A stretch of 64,000 bases of DNA from assembly GCF_003576645.1 (NCBI RefSeq), contig NC_044917.1, positions 8,961,596 through 9,025,595 of the forward strand. The letters run 5' to 3'. Under the pieces are notes generated by a model. That model made no database searches, had not been told where the DNA came from, and was given only the letters and a program-made list of their open reading frames with translations. The translations under genes were made by a program, and so were the position numbers. Shown in pieces: positions 9,906-20,906 of the stretch; within the stretch, counting starts at the first letter, position 1; each line of letters begins with the position of its first letter. The stretch is from Ipomoea triloba (taxonomy: Eukaryota; Streptophyta; Magnoliopsida; Solanales; Convolvulaceae).

Positions 9906-12494
9906 ATGGCAACGTTTGCAGGGACAACCCAGAAATGTAAAGCTTGTGAAAAGACAGTATACTTGGTGGATCAGCTCAGAGCAGACAATAAGGTCTACCA
10001 CAAGGCATGCTTCAGATGCTTCCATTGCAAGGGCACTCTCAAGGTTTTCATCATTTCCCACTTCTTGTTGTTGCTTTTTCAGTGGATGTGATGTTTTAGT
10101 TTGGTTGCTTTGTACAGACATGTGTTTGGATTTGTGTGTTTAAGCAAGAATTGAATTTCTTGCCATTTTTGGACTGTTTTAGCTCTCTTCCTTTAGTGAT
10201 CTGATTGTTTGGGAGATTGGTTTTGCTGTTCTTTGAATGTTATGGGTCACAGGATTTGATATTATTTCATTCCAGTTAATCTGATGGTTCTGATCATAAG
10301 AAAATATGGGATTATTTTGATTGTTTTTTTCATAGGAATTCAATAGGGTTTCCTAAGGAAGCACAACTTACCCAATGAAGGTAAAAAAAAAAAAAAATCA
10401 GAAATTGGAATGGATTTATGATTTGATTCAAATGGAGCTTAGCTTCTTGATGTAAAGGGAATTTAACAGTGGACTTTGTTGTTCTCTGTTGAGTCTCTGG
10501 AAGTTTCTTCCTTGTTTGAGTAATTAATCCTTGTGCTCAATCCATTTGGACTTTATTGTTCTGGGATCTATTGCTGTTTTTCCAGCTGTCACATTTTTCT
10601 TTGGCTTCACTTTGTATGAGTTGTAGATGACCAAATTCGATTCCCGAGGTGTTGCATTGATTTAGATATTGAGTGAAGAAGATTTAGCATTTACACAGTT
10701 TTGTACAAGTGTTAAAATTTCAACCATGAATCTTGCTATTATTACATGCTGGCTTCCCTTGAACATCTCATGAATTTTTGTCTTAAATCTTCATTATAGT
10801 TTAGAAATTCATATAGATAATGTTGCCATGTAGGGATGCTTCTGAGTAAATTAGGGCTAATGTATTTCTGTGGTTTCCCAGTTTGTGTCTAGTATGGCAA
10901 TATGAAGCACACAAATAGAAATATTTTTATTGTTTTATGTGTTTGATAGATGCACGCATTATAGCTAACTTTTGTTGGTAGCCAAAAAAGAAAGAAAAGA
11001 AAAACAGAGAGAAAAAAAGGGTAAAGTGAAGAATTTGTGCTGTTATAATTGAAGCTTGTATACTGCCAATTCATTTCTCTGACAGATTATTTTCCACCAC
11101 ATGGACCTTCTTTTGTACATAACTTATCTCTGCTGTTGTGATCGTGGGGCCTTTAAGCTTTGGACTCGTCAGATTTAATTGGCTTGATTGTTTCTGGTGT
11201 CTTTGCATTAAAATCGCTTGCTTCCCCTTCATGTTGCACCTACTACGCTAGTAATGCTATTTGTCGACTCGTGCCTGCTGCAATCGCACACATGGTGTGT
11301 CTATCGTTAGCATTTTCTTCCTTTGAGTTGGATATTACCTGTCCAAACTCATTGTCAGTCAATCGCGGGATTTAATGATCTCCATCCAAAATATGATCAA
11401 ATAAGCTTAATAATCAAATTGTAGATTGTTTAATCTGATCAAATAAGCTTTATTTAAAAAAAAAAAGTTTCTTCTTAGCAGCTTAGCAATTTCTTAGATA
11501 TTTGTTTGCTGGTCTTATTCTTTGCAGCTCAGCAATTACAACTCCTTCGAAGGAGTTTTATATTGCAAACCGCACTTTGATCAACTTTTCAAAATGACTG
11601 GTAGCTTGGATAAGAGTTTTGAAGGTAAAAGCAATTATCGAGTTCCATTTCACCTATAATAAGTCTTGTTTGTACCTCGAAGCTTATTCTCTATCCCTTT
11701 CACCACCTTGTGCAGGGGCTCCAAAGACAGTGAGGGAAAGAGCTGCAGATCAGGTACTAACATCTAGTTTCTAGATGGTTAAGGCACAGCGATATTTTTG
11801 TTTTTTGCACAATTTGTTGTGTTGTTTTGATCAAATTTCTGATAGTACTAATCATGAGCTAAATCGGACAGGGACACACAAGCAGCAAAGTTTCAAGCAT
11901 GTTTGCGGGAACTCAAGATAAATGTGTTGCTTGCAAGAAAACAGTTTACCCCATTGAAAAGGTAAGATATTGCTAAATGTTATTAAGCTGGAAACCCGCA
12001 GCCACTACCTGACGGTGTGGGGCAAACCCCGCATTGTGACCCTAGCCGGCAAAGGATCACAAGGAGCTAAACCAGTTAGCTGACTGCTAACTGGCTCAAA
12101 CCAAGAAGGCTGGGATTCAAACTCGTGATCTTGTGATTACAAGTCTATATCCTTAGCCATCTTGGCTGGGGTAAGGTTACCCCTTTCCTACCTGATTCTT
12201 GTGTGTGCAAAATGGAGCACAAATGTATAGGTACATGAACCGATTTCAATCGAAGATCCTAATCCACATTGGATGTTGTTTCTATAGGTAGCGGTTGATG
12301 GAACATCATACCACAGGCCTTGCTTCAAGTGCAGTTACGGGGGCTGTGTGATCAGTCCATCAAATTATGTAGCACACGAGCATAAGCTGTATTGCAGGCA
12401 CCACCACACTCAGCTGTTTAAGGAAAAGGGAAACTTCAGCCAGTTGGATACGAGCGAGAAATCCAAGGAGGTGACTGAGAATGGCAAGGCCTGA
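9906..12494 (+). CDS. WLIM1: WLIM1-like two-LIM-domain actin-bundling protein
   Basis: Exons: 9906-10043, 11528-11624, 11716-11753, 11872-11961 and 12288-12494. All introns are GT-AG, and the joined frame gives 189 aa, the usual length for plant LIM proteins. LIM1: C11-x2-C14-x17-H32-x2-C35-x2-C38-x2-C41, closing with C59 and H62. LIM2: C109-x2-C112-x17-H130-x2-C133-x2-C136 and the plant-type GGC at 139-141. The opening MATFAGTTQKCKACEKTVYL and the stretch KLSNYNSFEGVLYC resemble WLIM1 more than WLIM2. Plant LIM proteins bind and bundle actin filaments and also shuttle to the nucleus. The ATG at 9906 is chosen because upstream in-frame sequence is leader-like and GA-rich. Intron 1 (1484 bp) shares sequence with the SDH7 intron, intron 4 carries a SINE, and a broken copy lies at 2225-2545. 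Confidence 0.95.
11130..11345 (+). repeat. Segment shared with the SDH7-like intron
   Basis: Similar to about 985-1200. Shared blocks include TCTTTGCATTA, GCTTCCCCTTCAT, TTGCACCTA, AGTAATGCTATTT and GCCTGCTGCAAT, in the same order and strand with small gaps. It lies in WLIM1 intron 1. Confidence 0.75.
11991..12186 (-). mobile_element. SINE family 1 in WLIM1 intron 4
   Basis: On the minus strand it has a tRNA-like head (A-box-like TGGCTAAGGAT, B-box-like GAGTTTGAATCCCAGCC), then TGGTTTGAGCC, TCCTTGTGATCCTTTGCCGG and a CCGCAGCC-type end. It lies wholly inside intron 4 and does not touch the splice sites. Confidence 0.8.
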
Positions 12495-12499
12495 TCTGA

Positions 12500-13050
12500 T
12501 CGCTTAACGTTTATATATGTTCCTTCGATATATCATGGTTTGAGATCAGTTTCCATGATGAAGTCTAAACATACATGTCAGCATTCCTCAATGCATTTTC
12601 AAGTGGTAACACTTGAGAGAGTTTTTCTGTAAGAATTCCATTTTGTTGCTGAATCAATCCTTGACAGTGGTTTTTTTAAGTCTTTTCTTTAAATCATTTC
12701 ATATGGGCATTGCTGTTTTTGCCCTTATGTGTGCCAGAAAAATTTTATGTGATATTTTTATAATGAATGAGTCTTGTGTGATTGATTCTTGTTGTCATTC
12801 TTTCTTCTTTTATTTTTTCCCCTTTAGCCATAGTCAACCCTCATTAATTTTGTTTCTCCTATTGGAAAAGTGAGACTTCATCTAAGATATTTACAATTTA
12901 AGTTCATATTAAAAGTTATTAGTGAAGAAGACATGCAAATAAACATAGAGAGTAAATAGAATATAAAAACAAAATATGAATTAAAAGCATAAGGGAATTC
13001 CCTTATAATGTTGAATGTTAAAAGTAATGATTACTATAAAATAACACATT
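12500..13050 (+). other. WLIM1 3' UTR and following spacer
   Basis: The first few hundred bases after the stop are T-rich and probably 3' UTR; no confident polyadenylation site was chosen. AT-rich spacer follows up to the MITE at 13053. Confidence 0.5.
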
Positions 13051-13052
13051 TA

Positions 13053-14320
13053 GGGGTGTATTCAATCATGACTTTTGTAGATTTTTAAAAACTTTTAAAA
13101 TGATAGATTTTAATAAACTTTTATTGATTTTCATAGAGTCGTTCAAAACTTTTTAAAACTTTGTAAAACTCTATAAAAGTCTGTATAAAAAACTTGCATA
13201 AACTTTTATCAACTTTTTTATTTTTAAAAGTCTACAAAAATCATTAAAATTCTAAATTGAATACATCCTTACAAACTTTCATAAGTAATTCATAACAATA
13301 TTAAACACTAAAATTTATAGTTATAGAATTGTTCAAATAAAATATTTAAAAATATAATTACTTTTTCTTGAGAAATTAATATTTAAAAAAATATAATTAC
13401 TAGTTGCATAAAATTAAAAAATTAATAATATATATAAAAATTATATTTGATATACTGCTAGGTATCAAGCAAAGAGCTATTATTTGCAATAACAATATGG
13501 TACTACTAACAACAACAAGGTGCTTCTCTTTGTAGCCTCAAATTGCTATTGCGAACAATAGTTCACTATTCGTAATAGCATGTTGTTAAAAAGAAAAAAG
13601 AAAAAATATATTACGAATAAACATCTGAATATTATGAAACATATAGTAAAAATTGACGGTGATAGATAAAAAAAATTTACTCTGTTCATGTATTTAGGAG
13701 AAAAAGTTTAGAAGTTATGGATAAAAAGTTCATAGAAAAAAATCAAAATATACAAGCAACAATGAAATAAAAATAATATTATTTTGAATTTTTAGAAGAA
13801 GATTGTAAAGTTTAGGAGAGAGAAAAAAATTGGTAAAGTTTAGGTATGTAGAAAATATAGGATAATGAAGAAAAAATAATTTATTGAATTTAGGTATATA
13901 CGTATAGTATAAGGTTTATAAGGTTAAAATTTTAAATAAGGAGAAAAAAATAGAGTTTAAATAGAGAGAGAGAGAGAAAAAAAAAACCCTTCGGTGAAAG
14001 AAAATTTTGAAATCTTGGGGTTGGGGGTTGGATTTCAACTATTTATATTTGAGAAGGAAAAGTATATAAAAGTCTACAGAAGTTATAAAATTAAAAAGTC
14101 CTTACAAATTCATAACCTTTTGAATACCACATGACTTTTAAAGATTTTTTAAAAGTTTTAATTGAATACCACATGACTTTTAAAAACTCTTTAAAAATCT
14201 TGATCGAATACCGCATGACTTTTAAATACTCTCTAAAAGTTTGAATTGAATACCTCCAAACTTTTAAAGCTTATAAAAGTCTTTAAAATTCTATGAAAGT
14301 CATGATTGAATACACCCCCC
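13053..14320. mobile_element. Long-TIR MITE (GGGGTGTATTCAATCATGAC family)
   Basis: The left end GGGGTGTATTCAATCATGAC is mirrored by the right end GTCATGATTGAATACACCCC. TTA lies on both sides (13050-13052 and 14321-14323), which fits a PIF/Harbinger-type duplication. Similarity of the arms continues inward as AAAAGTCT/TTTAAAA-rich sequence. The right part has four tandem units of about 43 bp, each with a form of GAATACCACATGACTTTTAA. No transposase is encoded. Confidence 0.8.
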
Positions 14321-14796
14321 TTAGTTCTTTAGTTGTGACTCTAAATTAGACTTTCAGTATTAATAATGTAAATTTAGTTTCCAAGTTTATAGTGAAGTGA
14401 CAAAGTTAATCTATTAAATTATGGTTTTGTTAAAGTTTTGGGACCAAATTTGCTATTTTTACCTAGAAGTTGGGGACTATAGTTATACATTGCACATGAT
14501 TGAGATATTAAATCCATAATTACATTGCAAATAATTGAGAATTGAGAGATTAACGGTTTGAAAACTGGGAAACGACTTTTGGAAGTCATTTTTCTAATTT
14601 CATAGTGGTTGGCTATAAGTGGTCCTGGAAAATGAAGTCACCAAGGAATACACATTCTAGAATAATCGGTTTTGGCATAAAATGTCTTCCAAGACTTTTA
14701 CTTGAAAGTCATTTTTCATAATCTTATCTCATGCTCAATTCTCTTTCGTTCCATCTAAGTGGTGTCAAATGAGCAAGTTGACTTACCATTTGTATG

Positions 14797-15180
14797 GTTA
14801 TTATTATTATTATTATTTTGGATAAATGGAAGGGCGGAGCCCCGGAAAGCAAAAAGCAAAAATCAATCCCCACGGGCACAAGGCACCCCTACAATATCAT
14901 TTTGGATAAGCAAATCCAGCTCTCTATGAGGGCAAGCCGGCAACAATACCAATTCAGGATCCATTCAACTATTCATCGCAAGCCAATGGGTAACTTGATT
15001 TTGTTCTCGCAACACGTGGTAGCAATTCACCTCCCAGTTTTTCATCATCCAATTCTTACATTCAGATAAATTGTTGTTCATGGAGCCTCCACCAGTGGTG
15101 TCAAAATTGAAGTCATTGATCCACCTGACAATATTCGCCGAGTTACTTTGGATAGTGATCTTATTCCGATTAGTTAAAAT
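14797..15180 (-). pseudogene. LINE remnant: 3' end of RNase H-like domain
   Basis: Minus-strand translation gives NSANIVRWINDFNF, KNWMMKNWEVNCYHV and LREQNQVTHWLA, then a stop followed by GVPCARGD and a second stop. This is the typical end of the plant LINE RNase H-like domain, with the conserved His of the HVLRE block. The sequence closes with GGATAAATGG-type DNA and an (ATT)n tail at 14798-14817. An in-frame stop and absence of an upstream reverse transcriptase show a 5'-truncated dead copy. Confidence 0.75.
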
Positions 15181-15460
15181 ATGATTTTAATCGAACTAGG
15201 CAAATGAATAAAAGTCTTGGTCCAACCCGTACAAGTCTATAATACAAAAGATTAAAAAAACATCCAAGTCTTTTTTTTTTTTAACTTTAATTTCCTTATA
15301 CATATCACATTTATAACTTCCCAATTAAAATATGAATTAGACTAGGCCGGACTAAACAATAAAAATCTTGACGGGCCTACAACCCCATAAAGTAAATAAA
15401 AAAATTAATTTTTTTTTTCAATTTCTCTAGTTCAGATTTCAGAACTATTTTAGTGTTAAA

Positions 15461-15588
15461 TAACCGTTAAATCAGGGCCAAATTTGTAATTTTGTTATAG
15501 TCAAGGGACCATTTTGGTAATTAATTTTTTGATTGAAATGGTCCCTTGACTGTAATAAAATTACCAGTTTGATCACGATTTAACGGAT
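15461..15588. repeat. Short inverted repeat, MITE-like
   Basis: The left arm CCGTTAAATC...GTCAAGGGACCATTT is mirrored on the right by AAATGGTCCCTTGAC...GATTTAACGG, with an AT-rich centre near 15520-15535. It lies about 300 bases upstream of the PPR start. Confidence 0.75.
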
Positions 15589-15881
15589 ATCAAACAGTAA
15601 AATAAACGGAGGACCAAAATTGTTAAATTTTCAAAAGTCGAAGACTTAATTGGACAAAAAAAAATTATCAAGGACCAAATTAATAATTTCACAATAATCG
15701 AGGGACGGCAATAAACTTTTTTTTCTACCTCTCCAATTTTCTATTATTGTGAAAAGTCCTCCATTTCTCGGTAAACAAGTAAACAACCCCATAACCTCTT
15801 TACATTCCCCTCGCTCCCTCCCCAATATTTTATCATCGCTCTTTCCTGTGTTGTAAGTTGCTAGGCAGTTGGCACACTCCC

Positions 15882-17843
15882 ATGCGGGGACTATCAAGAA
15901 CCAGAGCCCTACTTTTCCCTAAACCTTCCAACTTTTCTTCATCTACTTCGATTCCCGCCATTCCCATTCTTGATAATGCAAACTCAAATTTCCATCCAAC
16001 TGTAAAATCACTCTCTCAGCTGCTAATCCAACGCCCACCCATATCTCAGCTCAAGCAAATTCATGCCCAAATTCTCACTTTATCACTCTCTTCACACCCT
16101 TCTTTAACCAACTCTCTTATCCACTGCTATCACTTCGCCCACGACCTTTCCTCTGCTAAACTTTTGTTCAACAAATACCCTTTGCCCACACCGCCAATCT
16201 TGATATGGAATCTCATGATCCAAGCATACTCTAAGCTTCAGAATTCTCCTGAACCCATCAATATTTTTCGCAAAATGCTAGCTTTAGACCACCCCTTTCG
16301 GGTTATTCCTGATAAGTACACATTCACTTTCCTCATCACATCATGTGCCCACCAAATGTCGTTGGTGCATGGCGTAATTGCACATGGGCTAGTGATGAAA
16401 ATTGGGTATGCGACGAATTTGTATGTGGCCAATTCGTTGGTTAATATGTATGGCATTTTCAAGAGAACAGATGACGCTTGCATGGTGTTTGATGAAATGC
16501 CTGAGAGAGATGTGTTCTCATGGACTAGTTTAGTATGTGGGTACGCAAAGAATGGAGAGATGTGCCAAGCACTTGAAGCCTTTGGTAAAATGCCAGTGCG
16601 CAATGATGTTTCTTGGGCTGTAATGGTTTCTGGTTTTGTTGGAAGTGGGAGGTACATGGAAGCTCTAAGATGTTTTCGTGAAATGTTGTCTGGCAGTGAG
16701 AATAAGGTAAAGCCTAATGAGGCTGTTCTTGTTTGTGCTCTCTCTGCTTGTGCTCATCTAGGAGCCTTGGAACAGGGTAATTGGATTCACACTTATATTG
16801 ACAAAAGTGGAATTCCATATACTTCAAATGTATTCACTGCTCTTGTTGATATGTATGCAAAATGTGGGAGAATAGATTGTGCAGAATTAGTATTTGATAA
16901 AATAACAAGACCAGATGTTCACAACTTTACGAGTATGATATCTGGGCTGTCTATTCATGGACTTGGTAAAGATGCCTTCGCTGTGTTTAATCGGATGTTA
17001 GATGAAAAAATCAGTCCAAACGAAGTGACAATTTTAGGAGTTCTAAATGGTTGTAGCCATTCAGGTCTTGTGGAAGAGGGTTCCTCAGTCTTCTATAATA
17101 TGGAGAGGTCATGGGGGATTGAACCCAAGATTGAGCACTATGGCTGTTATGTTGATTTACTTGGCCGTGCTGGTTACTTGGAGAAGGCATTTGAAGTAGT
17201 CCAAAGCATGCCACTGGAACCCGATATTATTTTATGGAGGGCTTTGCTCAGTGCATGTAGAATTCATCGTAATGCTGATCTTGGAGAGAGCATTATAAAC
17301 TATATTAAGGGCCTTGGATCTTGTGGATCTAGTGGAGGTGAGGTACTTCTTTCTAATTTGTATGCTTCTCTAGGGAGATGGGAGAAAGTTATTGAACTGA
17401 GGAAGGCAATGGGTGAGAGGAAAACTCAACCTGATATTGGTTGTAGCTGGATTGAGGTGAATGGTGTTGTTCATGAGTTTCGTGTTGCTGAAAAGTTGCA
17501 CCCACAGATTTTACAAATTCAGGAAAAATTAAAAGAAGTATTGAACAAGGCTCGTGAAGCAGGTTATGTTGCTAATACCATGCATGTGTCATTTGATCTT
17601 ATTGAAGAGGAGAAGGAGCATGCCGTGGCATGGCATAGTGAGAAGCTAGCTGTTGCTTATGGACTGCTAAGTACTATGTCTGGGACTACTATCCGCATTG
17701 TTAAAAATTTGAGAACTTGTGAGGATTGTCATTCTGCTCTGAAGGCCATTTCAAAAGTTTATAAAAGAGAAATTATTGTGAGAGATCGCTCTCGTTTCCA
17801 CACTTTCAGAGGAGGAAATTGTTTATGCAATGACTATTGGTAG
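15882..17843 (+). CDS. Pentatricopeptide repeat protein, DYW class (organelle RNA editing factor)
   Basis: Single-exon frame of 653 aa. ATG at 15882 is the first real start; the open frame extends upstream only through non-ATG codons. The first 25 residues (MRGLSRTRALLFPKPSNFSS) look like an organelle transit peptide. A run of PLS-type PPR repeats follows, for example VANSLVNMYGIFKRTDDACM, VFTALVDMYAKCGRIDCAEL and PNEVTILGVLNGCSHSGLV. Then come E/E+ motifs around PDIGCSWIEVNG, and a complete DYW domain ending NDYW. The deaminase-like zinc motif is present as HSEK and CEDC. Such proteins bind RNA and specify C-to-U editing in mitochondria or plastids. Target site and exact orthologue cannot be read from sequence. 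Lack of introns is normal for the family. Confidence 0.95.
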   Translation: MRGLSRTRALLFPKPSNFSSSTSIPAIPILDNANSNFHPTVKSLSQLLIQRPPISQLKQIHAQILTLSLSSHPSLTNSLIHCYHFAHDLSSAKLLFNKYPLPTPPILIWNLMIQAYSKLQNSPEPINIFRKMLALDHPFRVIPDKYTFTFLITSCAHQMSLVHGVIAHGLVMKIGYATNLYVANSLVNMYGIFKRTDDACMVFDEMPERDVFSWTSLVCGYAKNGEMCQALEAFGKMPVRNDVSWAVMVSGFVGSGRYMEALRCFREMLSGSENKVKPNEAVLVCALSACAHLGALEQGNWIHTYIDKSGIPYTSNVFTALVDMYAKCGRIDCAELVFDKITRPDVHNFTSMISGLSIHGLGKDAFAVFNRMLDEKISPNEVTILGVLNGCSHSGLVEEGSSVFYNMERSWGIEPKIEHYGCYVDLLGRAGYLEKAFEVVQSMPLEPDIILWRALLSACRIHRNADLGESIINYIKGLGSCGSSGGEVLLSNLYASLGRWEKVIELRKAMGERKTQPDIGCSWIEVNGVVHEFRVAEKLHPQILQIQEKLKEVLNKAREAGYVANTMHVSFDLIEEEKEHAVAWHSEKLAVAYGLLSTMSGTTIRIVKNLRTCEDCHSALKAISKVYKREIIVRDRSRFHTFRGGNCLCNDYW

Positions 17844-17849
17844 TTTTTT

Positions 17850-18640
17850 ACTTTGCAGTGTTGAAAGCATTTGGTACAAATAAAGAATGATCGAGACCAA
17901 TGTTATTAACAGGATACTATAGAGTATTGTAGTTCAAGCTTTGCATTTTTAGAATGAACTGTATACAATGCAATCAAGCAATATTGAATATGGAGTTAAA
18001 GCTTTGCACTCAGATATAAGCTGTTACGACAATTTCTGATTTTCCAATTTTGGTGGATGCCATCTTTTGTAGCACATTTCACTTTCCACTTCAGCATTAT
18101 CTGAGCTTCTTGCCAGGTACTAGTATTAGTCAAGTTCTTCTTAACTTAATGATTCTGGTGATATTCTTTTGCAGTGTTGTGTGTATCGTTCAACTATTAA
18201 ATTTCTTATATAAATTCCAGCCATGACTTGTTACTTTTGAAAAATAAGTAGAATAAAATACTCAAGAACCCCATACAAGCTATCAACTAAAAAGTTCAGG
18301 AGGAACATAGCTGTATAGTTGTGTATTGCCAGATGCCTTGGGGCTCCAAAGCTGAATCACTCCTTTTTTTTATGATTTTAAGATACTAATTAGCAATTTC
18401 TTGGTAAAAACAGATGTTTTTCTTCTTTCTTTCTGTTGAAATCCAGAGTTAGTCTAGTCAATAGAAATGGAAGAACCTTGATCAAATAAGGAGCAAATTT
18501 GCTCCATTTCATTTGACTTATAATGTTATCAGATCAACCTTCTTGATCTGTCAGGGTTCATGAACAGAGTGTTGGTAGGTTTCATATGTGCTTCCCTTTT
18601 TCTCTGCCTTCTCTTTCAATCAATGAATCTTTAGATATTT
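17850..18640. other. PPR 3' flank, no further gene seen
   Basis: T-rich probable 3' UTR followed by unremarkable intergenic sequence up to the SINE at 18648. Confidence 0.5.
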
Positions 18641-18647
18641 TATTTTT

Positions 18648-18870
18648 TGGGTGATGAGGGAAACCCACAGCCACAACCTGAGGGTGTGAACTGGGTAAAT
18701 TCCGCCTTGTAACCCTATCCGGCAAAGGATCACAAGGAGGTAAACCAACCTAGGTTGCCCATAGCTGACCGGCTCAAACCAATAAGGCCAATAGGCCACT
18801 CCCGAGAGTCGAACTTGTAACCTTGTAGTTAGCAAGTCAACAGCCTGACCAACTTGATTGTGGTTGCCCC
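18648..18870 (-). mobile_element. SINE family 1
   Basis: Has the same block order as the copy in WLIM1 intron 4: CCACAGCCACAACCTGAGG, GGCAAAGGATCACAAGGAGG, GGCTCAAACCAA, GTCGAACTTGTAACC and GTTGCCCCT. The tRNA-like head is at the right end, so it reads on the minus strand. Confidence 0.82.
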
Positions 18871-19966
18871 TAGCAGTCAAATTTGTGTAGCCCAATGTTA
18901 TATGAAATGGTGAATCTTAAGAAAATGGTCCTTTATCTCTGACTTCTGGAGTAAATCTCTACATACAATTATTAAAGAAAGCAATACTGTAAGCTACACA
19001 TATACTGCCATGCTTAAAAGCTCATAAAGAAAATTCCTAACTCATTCCTTTTTTTTTTTCCTATGCCAGAATCTGGAGCTGACAAGAATTCAAGTAGGTT
19101 TCATCCAGAATACTTCTGAATGATTCCCAAATCTTGGCAATAAGGCCCAAAAGTCTACCACCTGGTTGAATTAAACACATTTACAGCTGAGGCACTGAGA
19201 CCTTGCCAGATTTAATTGGCCCAAATGGGAGGGATAGGAACCGCTTTTTCTGGTGAAGATTGTTGTGCAACAAACTTTTATTCAATTAAAATTATTCTTC
19301 TACACCATGAAAACATTATTGTAATGGTTTGAGGCCTCCGAAAGTTTAGGTGGAGATGCAATTATTACTGGTTAGTTACAAGTTCTTTCACCTATCTGAA
19401 TAGAGTAGTGCGAATTAAATGAAGCTCCCATCACCAGAGATGATATGCCTGCTTTATGAAGCTGGACCACCATTACATTAATGGTCAGATTTGGGTTTGA
19501 TTGATTACAACTTCCATCCTCAAGTAGTAAACAAGCTGTAAGTTTCCTCTACATCAAGTGTACCTGTTACTGCCCTAGCTCCTCTACTTTATAGGACCAC
19601 TTTACTCTTTTCGATTTCTAGTAAAATATGTTTATCTGGGATTTGATTTTTATGTTCTTGGAGATCAAGTTTATCAATAGAGATTCAATTTGTATATGCT
19701 AATCTTGTTCAGTATATTATACAGTTGCAAAAATGGGACAGAAAAAGAAGAGAAAAGCTACTTTTTATTTTATTCTTGAAGGGCATATCAGAAAAAGGGA
19801 AAGAAGGATCTAATGGAAACTAGGAGGAGAAATGATTCCACTTCTCCCAATGCAACAGAGTTGGCTGATATGATTGCTCAAAGTCAAAAATGTACAAAGC
19901 ATGATGATCACAAAGTATTCTCTAAAGCTTTGCTCAGCTCTCTATTCATTCTTTCATATATACAAA
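18871..19966. other. Intergenic, one weak open stretch
   Basis: No recognised gene. From 19813 an ATG opens a stretch (METRRRNDSTSPNATELADM) that is interrupted by the SINE at 19983. It may be a remnant of a retrotransposon or gene, but I cannot name it. Confidence 0.4.
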
Positions 19967-19982
19967 ATTGTCTTTGTTTTTT

Positions 19983-20191
19983 GAATTACCGAGTCAGAAT
20001 GAGTACGGATACAAACTCGTAACCACAAGGTCACGAGTTTGAATCCCAACCCTCTTGGTTTGAACCTGTTAGCTATGGGCAACTTAAGTTGGTTTATCTC
20101 CTTGTGGTCGTTTGCCGGCTAAGATCACAAGGTGGGGTTTACCCAATCCACAAGATAGTGGCCTACGGGTTTTGCTCGTCACCCAAAAAAA
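19983..20191 (+). mobile_element. SINE family 1 with intact target duplication
   Basis: Flanked by ATTGTCTTTGTTTTT at 19967-19981 and 20192-20206. It has a tRNA-like head with B-box-like GAGTTTGAATCCC, then TGGTTTGAACC, a GGCAACTT block, TCCTTGTGGTCGTTTGCCGG and a short A tail (CCCAAAAAAAA). This copy fixes the ends and orientation of the family. Confidence 0.88.
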
Positions 20192-20744
20192 ATTGTCTTT
20201 GTTTTTGCCTGAAATCAGGTCTTATGATTAAGCAGATACCTTTCCAACTTTAATTGGCATCTGAGAAAGTATAGTCTACTGCAGGGTGGGGTTATGAGGT
20301 CTGCAATACAAGGGAGGAAGCTGGACCATTTGTCATTTACTATTTAGAATGTGGACTGGTTCAACTCCAGGTCTAATGACCCACCTATTAAAATGCTTGA
20401 TTGAGGTTTATGCTGTAGTTATTGGGGTTGCTTTTGCTAGTGGGCTCATTGAAGGAATCTTTATGAGGGTTTTTTCTTTTAAAGGAAAAAAAAAATATTT
20501 GGGAAGATATTCAATCATAAAATCTGGTGCATTGGATTTTATATAGACTATAAATAAATATATGTTGTGTTAGAAGGTTGGTGTAATGGTGTGGGTGCAT
20601 TAATAATACAGTCCTCCCCTTGGATGCTAGGCCATGGGTTCAAGTTTTGAAAATAATGTCTGTAAAATAGTGAAACTGTGCAGGTGTATTTGCAGACCTA
20701 ACATAATGTGTAAATTTTACATACAGAAATGTGATGTTTAAATA

Positions 20745-20871
20745 TATTTTTGTACCAGTGGCATCAAACCCTTCCCTTTATACGGGAGGTGGTGGGTTCG
20801 AGTCTCAGTGGAGACAATACTGACTATTGTGCTTCAATGGAGATACTGCATTGTAATAGATTAGTAGTATT

Positions 20872-20880
<9 letters not shown>
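20745..20880 (+). mobile_element. SINE family 2
   Basis: Reads ACCAGTGGCATCAAAC, then GGTGGTGGGTTCGAGTCTCA (A- and B-box-like), then ATACTGCATTGTAATA. Family copies share this last block. It is followed by (AT)n. Confidence 0.75.

Positions 20881-20902
<22 letters not shown>
20877..20902. repeat. (AT)n microsatellite
   Basis: About 13 AT units directly after the SINE family 2 copy. Confidence 0.9.

Positions 20903-20904
<2 letters not shown>

Positions 20905-20906
<2 letters not shown>

Noticed and set aside
16238..16657. 139-codon minus-strand frame
   Set aside because: Antisense shadow of the PPR gene.
20349..20546. 65-codon frame with a hydrophobic stretch
   Set aside because: No family recognised, no supporting exon structure; chance is as likely.
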